Positions 1-5,443 of a DNA stretch of 5,443 bases are shown here, in pieces. The notes under the pieces were generated by a model. That model was not told the origin of the DNA and made no database searches. It was given only the letters and a program-made list of their open reading frames with translations. The stretch spans positions 1 to 5,443 of the forward strand of contig JANXVQ010000643.1 of NCBI GenBank assembly GCA_025351545.1. The letters run 5' to 3'. The position numbers were made by a program, and so were the translations under genes. Source of the DNA: Spirosoma sp. Lineage in GTDB: Bacteria > Bacteroidota > Bacteroidia > Cytophagales > Spirosomataceae. The stretch's first letter is position 1, and each line of letters opens with the position of its first letter.

Positions 1-3
1 CTA

Positions 4-825
4 ATGGTAGCACTATCTGACAATCTGGTTTCCGTTCTTCCCACCCAAACGTTGACCACGGAGGAAACGGCCTTTTTTGAAAAAAACGGTTTCCTGCACA
101 TAAAGAACTTTGTCAATCGTGATGTAATACAGCTTTTTCTACGGGAACTACAGCGAGTGGAAGCGGGCTGGATTGCCGAAAAAGTAGATAAAATTAATGG
201 TATACCGATTAAATACGGTCGCGATGAAAACGGACAGCTTATTGTCCAGCGGTTTGCCTTCACGTCGCTATTTAGTCCGGTGTTGCGGGAGTTTTTGCAG
301 GATGAGCGGCTTCAGGCATTAACCGCTTTGTTACAGCCTTATAATGGGCGCATCGGCGAAGAAGAAAAAGACGGCCTGGTCGTGAATCATTACGTCCGGA
401 CGCCCGAAAGCAATTTTTCCCGCATGGGCTGGCATACCGATAGCCCTCGCGACTTGTTTTTGGGACACCGTATCCGGCCGATGCTTAATGTGGGTTTGCA
501 CCTGGACGATTGCCCGATGAGCAACGGCGGCCTGCGTGTTTTACCGGGTACGCACAAACAAAATACACTGCTAACGCTGTTTCGGAAACGGCAGTTCATC
601 GACCACCGCCCCGACCCGCGCGAAGTTGGCTTCGATATTGAAGCGGGCGACCTGACCATTCACAACGGCAGTTTGTGGCACCGTGTTGAACAGTCCCCTA
701 ACATCGGGGCCGCAAGCCGCCGTCGGGTAATGTACATACCGTTGGTTACGGGCGAGTATGAACCCAAAAGCGCAACTAGCAAAACACCTTTCTACCATAT
801 TCTGGGAAAGAAAATTCACCGATAA
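4..825 (+). CDS. Phytanoyl-CoA dioxygenase (PhyH) family protein, Fe(II)/2-oxoglutarate-dependent oxygenase
   Basis: This 273-residue protein looks like a soluble non-haem iron oxygenase of the PhyH family, which hydroxylates substrates with 2-oxoglutarate and O2. The N-terminus (about residues 16-40, TLTTEETAFFEKNGFLHIKN) is the usual PhyH opening, where a short helix leads into 'GF..I.NF'. The iron-binding facial triad is visible: H144 and D146 in GWHTDSP, and H226 in GSLWHRVEQSP. The core strand and turn GGLRVLPGTHK lies at 176-185. The arginine cluster R239-R241 (SRRRVMYIPL) is where the family places the 2-oxoglutarate-binding Arg. Length is normal for the family. The ATG at position 4 fits the family N-terminus, but the frame is open to the window edge, so an upstream start cannot be excluded. 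The substrate is unknown; the family acts on phytanoyl-CoA, ectoine and many secondary metabolites. The stop sits one base before the next gene's preferred ATG, suggesting co-translation and a linked substrate. Confidence 0.9.
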   Translation: MVALSDNLVSVLPTQTLTTEETAFFEKNGFLHIKNFVNRDVIQLFLRELQRVEAGWIAEKVDKINGIPIKYGRDENGQLIVQRFAFTSLFSPVLREFLQDERLQALTALLQPYNGRIGEEEKDGLVVNHYVRTPESNFSRMGWHTDSPRDLFLGHRIRPMLNVGLHLDDCPMSNGGLRVLPGTHKQNTLLTLFRKRQFIDHRPDPREVGFDIEAGDLTIHNGSLWHRVEQSPNIGAASRRRVMYIPLVTGEYEPKSATSKTPFYHILGKKIHR

Positions 826-826
826 T

Positions 827-2062
827 ATGCATCTCAACTGGTTTGCCTTTGCGGTTCCGCTGCTCCTGTTTTTCATTGGACTGGAATACCTGGTGGCAAA
901 ATGGCAACGAAAAAGCTACTTCCGATTCAATAGCTCGGTGGTAAATATCAGTGTCGGTATTGCCGAGCGATTGTTGGATAGTTTCACTGTTGGTGCGTTT
1001 TACTTTTTTTATGAGTATCTGCATCGTCACTTTGCTATACTCGATATTAAAGCAAATGCCTGGGGTTGGATTGGGTTGTTGATCGCTACCGATTTTGTCT
1101 GGTACTGGTATCATCGGGTGGCTCACGAAATCAATTTGTTCTGGGCGGTTCATGTCGTGCATCACCAGAGCGAAGAGTTTAATTACACGGTTTCGGCCCG
1201 TATTACGGTTTTTCAGGCGGTTCTGCGCACCGGGTTTTGGGCCATATTGCCTATCGTTGGTTTTCCGGCCGAGATGATTACCACTGTCCTGCTGATTCAT
1301 GGTCTGTATCCATTTTTTATCCATACGCGCACGATTGGCAAACTGGGCTGGCTCGAATACGTTATGGTAACGCCCTCGCACCATCGGGTACATCACGCCA
1401 GCAATCCGCAGTATCTGGACAAGAATTACGGCGACATGTTTATCATCTGGGATAAGCTGTTTGGTACGTTTGCCGAAGAGCAGGAGGAAGCCGTGTATGG
1501 ACTCACGAAACAACTCGACAGCCACAGCTTTTTATGGCAGCACTTTCATGGCTTGCTCGAATTGTTGGTGGCTGTTCGTCGGGTAACCGGCTGGCGCCCG
1601 AAACTAGCCCTGCTGTTTGGTCGCCCGGACGCTGTTGACCCAACTATTCGTGAAGAACTGGAAGGTCAATTTCTGTCGGCAGATGCAACTGGCCGTTCGG
1701 ATGCGCACAACAAGAGTCGCCGTTTTCGGGGCTACGTAGTGGGGCAAGTCGCTGGTACGCTGCTGATTCTGTTCTCTTTTCTTTTAGTTGAACAGTATGT
1801 ATCAGCTTATCTTCAGTTACTGACCGCTTTGTTTATTCTGCTGACATTAATCAATTGTGGCGCCTTACTTGAACAACGCCATTGGGTATTGTACCTCGAA
1901 ATTGGCCGGGTCTCGATTCTCTGGCTGGCTTTGTATGTTACGCTGGGTTATCCTATGCTGATTATTTCGGCTTACATCGGCGGGTTGTCGCTCTGGGTTT
2001 ATTTCTCCGGTATCCAAAAACGCTATTTTCAATTGGTGTATGGTCTGGGAGCAACAGGTTAA
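827..2062 (+). CDS. Sterol desaturase / fatty acid hydroxylase superfamily membrane protein (AGMO-like architecture)
   Basis: The product (411 aa) is a polytopic membrane di-iron oxygenase. It carries the superfamily's histidine clusters: H96-RVA-H100, H109-VV-HH113, and SHHRVHH at 184-190, with further histidines at 158 and 166 in the helix between. Hydrophobic segments lie at about 6-24, 53-65, 79-95 and 137-164. After a hydrophilic stretch (about 215-300) come more hydrophobic segments at about 303-324, 329-348 and 352-395. A histidine core followed by a C-terminal membrane bundle resembles alkylglycerol monooxygenase (TMEM195), which cleaves ether lipids, more than short C-4/C-5 sterol desaturases. 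This comparison is from memory, and the substrate is inferred only as a lipid. I chose ATG 827 over the in-frame ATG 758 because 758 would overlap the PhyH gene by 68 bases and add a charged, non-conserved leader. ATG 827 follows that gene's TAA by one base, and a purine-rich GGGAAAG lies upstream at about 803-809. Confidence 0.88.
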   Translation: MHLNWFAFAVPLLLFFIGLEYLVAKWQRKSYFRFNSSVVNISVGIAERLLDSFTVGAFYFFYEYLHRHFAILDIKANAWGWIGLLIATDFVWYWYHRVAHEINLFWAVHVVHHQSEEFNYTVSARITVFQAVLRTGFWAILPIVGFPAEMITTVLLIHGLYPFFIHTRTIGKLGWLEYVMVTPSHHRVHHASNPQYLDKNYGDMFIIWDKLFGTFAEEQEEAVYGLTKQLDSHSFLWQHFHGLLELLVAVRRVTGWRPKLALLFGRPDAVDPTIREELEGQFLSADATGRSDAHNKSRRFRGYVVGQVAGTLLILFSFLLVEQYVSAYLQLLTALFILLTLINCGALLEQRHWVLYLEIGRVSILWLALYVTLGYPMLIISAYIGGLSLWVYFSGIQKRYFQLVYGLGATG

Positions 2063-2128
2063 CTGCCAGCGCACAGCTTCATTTGACTGTATTTGCACCG
2101 TGTTTTATCCGGCGATCAAAAAATATAG

Positions 2129-2890
2129 ATGACACGAATTATGACGCTTGAATTTGAAAATGAATCAGGTGATATTCGATCAGTTAGCACCCTGGATCGT
2201 GCCAAAACTGTTAGGGCTCAACCGGTAGTAACGGGTGATGTGGCTCCATTTTTTAGCCTTGCCGGCGCGCCTACTGATTGGCAGGTATCGGTTTCTGGTC
2301 AGTAGATATCCGACCAAGGAACATCTATACTGGATTTGATCGGCACAAGGCCTTTGGTCGTTAGTTTCTATTGCCCGTGCTGGGGGCGCGCTATGTGTTG
2401 TGCGAAACCTTAACAATGCTCATTATCAAACACATTGATCAGTCAATTGGCCCATCTCGACTTCAACCAGGCCATCAATCCGCCCTGCGCCTTTACAACC
2501 TTGCTACGTGTCCATTGCCACCCAAGCAAAACAAGCTGGTTCTGGCTGTAACAGCCGGAGAGAAACGGTACGGAGATCACTGAGCAGGTGGTTGATTTCA
2601 TGCAGGACAAACGAAATGAATATGGAGTGACTTATTTTTACGGATTGCCGTATCAGGACCAGCTAAATCTTGTCTGGCAGCACGGTATGTTAATTGAATC
2701 CCGGCGGATACCCGGATTTTGGCTGCATTTATATGCAGTCAATACTTTTTTTGTAGAAATTTGGGTATGTCAGCGCCGATATGATGTTACATTGGTGCGC
2801 ATGTTGGCCAACACAAATGAGTTAGAGCCATATATTGATAAGGTTTCACTCGGAAATCTGTTTCCAGATCGACGTGATGACGCTTTTTAG
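2129..2890 (+). pseudogene. Decayed AhpC/TSA (peroxiredoxin-like) gene, interrupted by stops/frameshifts
   Basis: Reading from ATG 2129 (another in-frame ATG at 2141) gives a peroxiredoxin-like start: TGDVAPFFSLAG, then after an in-frame TAG (2303-2305) DLIGTRPLVVSFYCPCWG. These match the 'G..AP.F.L' and 'L.G..plVvsFY..cW' blocks of AhpC/TSA proteins. The same frame has further stops at 2411-2413 and 2549-2551, then stays open to TAG 2888-2890. Alternatively, a one-base insertion in the G-run near 2385 moves into a frame open to 2583 (it contains LVLAVTAGEKRYG), and a second shift before about 2580 returns to the first frame. The distal part (2588-2890) includes EYGVTYFYGLPYQDQLNLVW and ends ELEPYIDKV, acceptable for the C-terminal half but strongly diverged. 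The total of 254 codons is reasonable for the family. The sterol desaturase lies upstream, and the aminotransferase begins 6 bases downstream. I am confident the region is a broken gene and less sure of the exact family. Annotation software may call the pieces 2371-2583 and 2588-2890 as small hypothetical proteins. Confidence 0.6.
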
Positions 2891-2896
2891 TCAACG

Positions 2897-4084
2897 ATGA
2901 ACATAGATAAAAGTAAAAGGGCAGGGAATGGACTTGGATCGAAACTGCCGAATGTAGGCACAACGATTTTCACCGTTATGTCGAAACTGGCGACCGAAAC
3001 CGATGCCATTAACCTGTCGCAGGGGTTTCCGGGATTCGACTGTTCGCCTGAACTGGTATCACTGGTTGAGCATTATTTGCGGAAAGGGTTTAATCAGTAC
3101 GCACCAATGGTGGGTGTGCCAGCATTGCGGGAAGCACTGGCCCGGAAAACGTTTGACCAGTATAACGTGGCCTATGATCCTGATACAGAGATAACCATTA
3201 CGTCGGGGGCGACCGAAGCGATCTTCGCGGCTATTACGGCGGTGGTGCGCCCCGACCATAAAGCCGGACCGGATGAAGTGATTGTGTTCGAGCCAGCCTA
3301 CGATAGCTACGTTCCAGCCATTGAACTCAATGGGGGCGTTCCGGTTTATGTGACGCTAACTCCGCCCGATTACGCCATCGACTGGCAGGTTGTTCGTAAT
3401 AAAATTACCGACCGAACCCGGCTTATTCTAGTTAACACGCCCCACAATCCCACCGGCCACGTCTGGACGAATGATGACCTGGATCAACTGGCCGCTATTG
3501 TGCACGACCGGGACATCTGGATTGTTAGTGATGAAGTCTACGAGCATATCCTGTTCGATGGCCGGGAGCATCACTCGTTAATGACGCATCCGGTTTTGCA
3601 GGAACGCACATTCGTGATCGGTTCATTCGGCAAAACGTTTCACATTACCGGCTGGAAAATTGGGTACTGTCTGGCCCCGAAAGAACTGAGTGTCGAGTTT
3701 CGGAAAATTCATCAATACCTGACATTCAGCACTGTTACCCCAATGCAATACGCACTGGCCGATTACCTGAAAGAACCGGAACACTATCGGCAGTTACCGG
3801 ATTTTTACCAGCGTAAGCGCGATTTGTTTCTGGACGGTTTGCGCGGTTCCCGGTTTACCATTGAGCCAACGGAAGGAAGTTTTTTCCAGACCGTTTCCTA
3901 TGCGGCCATCACCGACGAGCCCGACTATGATTTAGCCGTACGACTGACAAAAGAAATTGGCGTGGCGTCGATTCCGGTTTCGGTGTTTTACAATCAGAAA
4001 AACGATTACAAGATATTGCGGTTCTGTTTCGCCAAAGACGATGCCATTCTGGCTGAAGCGGCTGAACGATTAAGTAAGTTATAA
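2897..4084 (+). CDS. ybdL: Methionine aminotransferase, PLP-dependent class I/II (YbdL type)
   Basis: This 395-residue cytosolic fold-type I aminotransferase aligns from end to end, by memory, with E. coli YbdL (386 aa), which transaminates methionine and aromatic amino acids. Landmarks are: KLPNVGTTIFTVMSKLA at 16-32; INLSQGFPGFD at 38-48, the substrate-side loop; NQYAP with Y68; the cofactor phosphate-binding SGATEA at 103-108; YDSYVPA at 135-141; NTPHNPTG with N184; SDEVYEH with D212, which pairs with the pyridine nitrogen, and Y215; the Schiff-base lysine K246 in GSFGKTFHITGWK; and the carboxylate-binding R375 in KILRFCFAKDD. All catalytic residues are present, so the gene should be active. 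Members of this family serve methionine salvage (last step, from 4-methylthio-2-oxobutanoate) or kynurenine/glutamine transamination; the neighbours do not decide which. ATG 2897 gives the usual short leader. It is 6 bases after the stop of the broken peroxiredoxin-like gene. Confidence 0.93.
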   Translation: MNIDKSKRAGNGLGSKLPNVGTTIFTVMSKLATETDAINLSQGFPGFDCSPELVSLVEHYLRKGFNQYAPMVGVPALREALARKTFDQYNVAYDPDTEITITSGATEAIFAAITAVVRPDHKAGPDEVIVFEPAYDSYVPAIELNGGVPVYVTLTPPDYAIDWQVVRNKITDRTRLILVNTPHNPTGHVWTNDDLDQLAAIVHDRDIWIVSDEVYEHILFDGREHHSLMTHPVLQERTFVIGSFGKTFHITGWKIGYCLAPKELSVEFRKIHQYLTFSTVTPMQYALADYLKEPEHYRQLPDFYQRKRDLFLDGLRGSRFTIEPTEGSFFQTVSYAAITDEPDYDLAVRLTKEIGVASIPVSVFYNQKNDYKILRFCFAKDDAILAEAAERLSKL

Positions 4085-4171
4085 ACTGCACAAATCAACT
4101 ATCAAATTAGCAAGTCAAGCAATCGGGAAAACCAGAATCTACTAACGGCCTTTAGCCAATCGGCGCTGGAT

Positions 4172-4207
4172 TGTCCCGTTGATGGCGTTAAAGTAAATGA
4201 GAACAAG
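4172..4207 (+). other. Untranslated-looking N-terminal coding segment of the DUF4395 gene (CPVD...NENK)
   Basis: These 12 codons lie in frame directly upstream of the GTG at 4208 and read CPVDGVKVNENK. DUF4395 proteins, as I recall them, normally begin with a CPV motif followed by 'vNEN.vR' just before the first membrane helix, so this segment belongs to the protein. However, no ATG, GTG or TTG exists in this frame between the aminotransferase stop (4082-4084) and 4208. The 41 intervening codons offer only ATC 4094, ATT 4106 and CTG 4166 as near-cognate starts. The nearby ATGs at 4182 and 4197 are out of frame. The segment suggests a non-standard start, a lost start codon, or a sequence error. 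Confidence 0.65.
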
Positions 4208-4594
4208 GTGCGAACGGTCGCCTTTCTTGTCCTGTTAATTGGTATTGCGTACCTATTCACGTCTTACTGGCTTCTGCCTCTTATATTAGTCATCGACTTT
4301 GCGCTGAGAGCATTCGATTATGGTAAATTTAGCCCGTTGGCCCGGCTCAGCGATGGCGTTGTAAAGGCACTGCACTTTCCCGTTCAGCTTATTGACCAAG
4401 CCCCTAAACGGTTTGCCGCGGGTGTCGGTCTGGTGTTTTCAATCGCTATTCTGACATTGAATTTCCTGGGCATCAGTACTCAGATTTTAACTAGCGTACT
4501 CCTTGTTTTTGCTTCGTTGGAATCATTAACAGGCATCTGCGCCGGTTGTTATGTCTACACGTTTCTGAAGCGCAGCAACCTTATTAAAGCATAG
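4208..4594 (+). CDS. DUF4395 family integral membrane protein (start codon anomalous)
   Basis: The product is a small membrane protein of unknown function, 128 residues from the GTG at 4208. Hydrophobic segments lie at about 2-32 (a long stretch or hairpin), 70-88 and 92-110. Family landmarks are the first-helix exit IDFALRAFDYGKFSPLARL (29-47), the cytoplasmic-looking APKRFAAGVGLVFS (65-78), and the C-terminal SLESLTGICAGCYVY with the C111-x-x-C114 pair. I recognise this as DUF4395. The family has no settled role; its conserved cysteines suggest thiol chemistry or metal binding, which is inference. The family's N-terminal CPV/NEN motif is encoded just upstream of this GTG (4172-4207), so 4208 is a minimal start and the true product is probably longer. 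The gene shares its reading frame with the upstream aminotransferase, separated only by TAA 4082-4084 and 41 sense codons. It may be expressed from an unusual start, or be a gene that has lost its start. Confidence 0.75.
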   Translation: MRTVAFLVLLIGIAYLFTSYWLLPLILVIDFALRAFDYGKFSPLARLSDGVVKALHFPVQLIDQAPKRFAAGVGLVFSIAILTLNFLGISTQILTSVLLVFASLESLTGICAGCYVYTFLKRSNLIKA

Positions 4595-4668
4595 ACATTG
4601 ATCTTTGGGAGTGAAAGCGCTGGAAGTCTTAGCTTGCAAAGTCATTAACTAGTTTTTCTCTATTTCCT

Positions 4669-5208
4669 ATGCCCCGTATCACACCCCTGCCTTCCGATGA
4701 AGCGACGCCTGAGATACAGGCTGCTTTTGAGGCACATGTTACCGATTATCCCGGTAGTCGCATTACGAATATGAAAGCTACGCTGGGCCGGTCGGTTCTG
4801 GCCTTTCAGGTTTATATGCAATGGTATCCGTTGTATGAAGAGGTGAAAAAGATTGTTGGGGATCGGCTGGCGTATTTGTTTGCCCATGCTATTTCGGAAG
4901 GAGCCAATTGCCCGCTTTGCACTACGTTTTTCAGGCGGATTATTATCGACAACGGTGAGCGCCCCGAAGACCTTCAATTGACGGACTCTGAGCAGACTCT
5001 GATTGATTTCGGTAGTGCTATTGCGCAAAACAAAGGTGAGATTCCCGATGAATTATTTGCACCCATTGCAGAGCGATACACTGACCAGCAGCTTGTTATA
5101 CTAGTCGCTTTTGCTGGCCAAATGATTGCCACGAATGTTTTCAATAACGTACTTGAGGTAACTATTGATGAGTACCTCTATCCCTATCTTCCGTTAACAC
5201 AACCGTAG
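4669..5208 (+). CDS. AhpD-like / carboxymuconolactone decarboxylase-fold protein with CxxC
   Basis: This 179-residue all-helical soluble protein resembles the AhpD/CMD superfamily. The N-terminus MPRITPLPSDEATPEIQAAF is the usual lead-in ('ri.pl..de.tpe...af'). The central helix FAHAISEGANCPLCTTFFRR (71-90) carries E77 and a C81-x-x-C84 redox pair at the place of the AhpD active site. The canonical motif continues C-x3-H, but here the residue four after C84 is F88, so the proton-relay histidine is missing and classical AhpD peroxidase-coupled activity is doubtful. The C-terminal helix LVILVAFAGQMIATNVFNNV (142-161) is typical of CMD proteins, with asparagines where the family often has 'N..n'. 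ATG 4669 is preceded by a pyrimidine-rich stretch with no Shine-Dalgarno sequence, and the N-terminus fits the family. A short-chain dehydrogenase starts three bases after the stop, so the two probably form an operon, perhaps for catabolism of an aromatic or hydroxylated compound. The exact reaction cannot be assigned. Confidence 0.82.
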   Translation: MPRITPLPSDEATPEIQAAFEAHVTDYPGSRITNMKATLGRSVLAFQVYMQWYPLYEEVKKIVGDRLAYLFAHAISEGANCPLCTTFFRRIIIDNGERPEDLQLTDSEQTLIDFGSAIAQNKGEIPDELFAPIAERYTDQQLVILVAFAGQMIATNVFNNVLEVTIDEYLYPYLPLTQP

Positions 5209-5211
5209 CAA

Positions 5212-5443
5212 ATGGCTGATCTACAGGGTAAAGTAGCATTTATTACCGGCGCTGCGCATGGACAGGGTAGGGCAGTAGCACTGGCATTAGCTAAAGAAGG
5301 AGCCAATATTGTGGCGTTTGACCTGGCCAAACCACTATCGTATCCGGGTTATGCACTCGGCTCAGAAAGTGAACTGCAATCCCTACAGCGGGAAATCGAA
5401 GCCCTCGGCGCCTGGTGCCTGACTGCTCAGGGCGACGTTCGGC
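5212..5443 (+). CDS. Short-chain dehydrogenase/reductase, N-terminal part (runs off window)
   Basis: The first 77 codons of an SDR oxidoreductase are present, and the gene continues past the window end. The start MADLQGKVAFITGAAHGQGR carries the Rossmann dinucleotide motif TGAAHGQG (12-19). Strand two ends NIVAFDLAKP with D37, an acidic residue that in classical SDRs favours NAD(H) over NADP(H). A longer insert between strand two and the next helix (about residues 38-58, with YPGYALGSESEL) precedes REIEALGAWCLTAQGDVR. The GQGR signature and this insert resemble the mycofactocin-associated/carveol dehydrogenase-like SDR group, in which the cofactor is often held tightly. That assignment is from pattern memory. 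The catalytic Asn-Ser-Tyr-Lys residues lie beyond the window and cannot be checked. The gene starts three bases after the AhpD-like gene, without a Shine-Dalgarno sequence, which suggests co-transcription. Confidence 0.88.
   Translation, partial: MADLQGKVAFITGAAHGQGRAVALALAKEGANIVAFDLAKPLSYPGYALGSESELQSLQREIEALGAWCLTAQGDVR

Noticed and set aside
758..826. Upstream ATG at 758 as the start of the sterol desaturase
   Set aside because: It would overlap the PhyH coding region by 68 bases and add a charged leader not expected in the family. ATG 827 directly after the PhyH stop is a better start.
776..1525. Long minus-strand open frame of 249 codons
   Set aside because: It lies entirely antisense to the sterol desaturase and the end of the PhyH gene, whose plus-strand products carry clear family motifs. 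Its own translation shows no recognisable domain.
2083..2111. Sigma-70-like pair TTGACT and TATCCG with a 17-base gap
   Set aside because: The -10 match is poor, and Bacteroidota housekeeping promoters use a different -7 element (TAnnTTTG) that I could not find here.
2371..2583. Small stand-alone gene of 70 codons
   Set aside because: It reads better as the frameshifted middle of the broken peroxiredoxin-like gene and has no independent family features.
2588..2890. Stand-alone hypothetical gene of 100 codons starting with GTG
   Set aside because: It is in the same frame as the peroxiredoxin-like start at 2129 and ends where that frame ends, so it is more likely the C-terminal remnant.
4595..4668. 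Possible terminator or promoter in the gap between the DUF4395 and AhpD-like genes
   Set aside because: AACTAGTT before a short T-run has no loop, and GATCTTTG at about 4607 is only a one-mismatch partial fit to the Bacteroidota -7 element with no clear -33 partner.
5212..5443. A mycofactocin system in the window
   Set aside because: Only an SDR of similar type is seen; no precursor peptide, radical SAM enzyme or other mycofactocin gene is present.

Overview
All recognisable genes in this 5.4 kb window lie on the plus strand. The window looks like a stretch of a Bacteroidota genome, most plausibly a Spirosoma-like member of the Cytophagales. This assignment is inferred from moderate GC, ATG starts with little or no Shine-Dalgarno sequence in front of them, tight plus-strand packing, and the mixture of families (PhyH, AGMO-like sterol desaturase, YbdL-type aminotransferase, DUF4395). 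No rRNA, tRNA, mobile element, CRISPR array or clear terminator was seen.

Layout. (1) Positions 4-825 encode a phytanoyl-CoA dioxygenase-like Fe(II)/2-oxoglutarate oxygenase. Its stop is followed after one base by the preferred start of (2), positions 827-2062, a polytopic di-iron fatty acid hydroxylase/sterol desaturase protein with an alkylglycerol-monooxygenase-like layout. These two look translationally coupled and may act on lipids or isoprenoids together. (3) Positions 2129-2890 hold a decayed gene whose N-terminal half resembles AhpC/TSA peroxiredoxins. It is broken by an in-frame TAG and further stops or a compensating frameshift pair. (4) Positions 2897-4084 encode a well-preserved PLP-dependent methionine aminotransferase of the YbdL type. 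(5) Positions 4208-4594 encode a DUF4395 membrane protein. Its expected N-terminal residues are encoded upstream of the only conventional start (GTG), so the start is anomalous. (6) Positions 4669-5208 encode an AhpD-like/carboxymuconolactone decarboxylase-fold protein with a CxxC pair. (7) From 5212 to the window edge is the N-terminal part of a short-chain dehydrogenase resembling the mycofactocin-associated SDR group, three bases after gene 6.

The window is mostly ordinary metabolic genes. The points worth a second look are the broken peroxiredoxin-like gene, the missing start of the DUF4395 gene, the PhyH/di-iron oxygenase couple, and the AhpD-like/SDR couple. Three thiol-redox-type genes (the broken peroxiredoxin, DUF4395 with CxxC, AhpD-like with CxxC) sit within 3 kb, which may reflect a redox theme but could be chance. 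I see no convincing evidence for a wholly new system.
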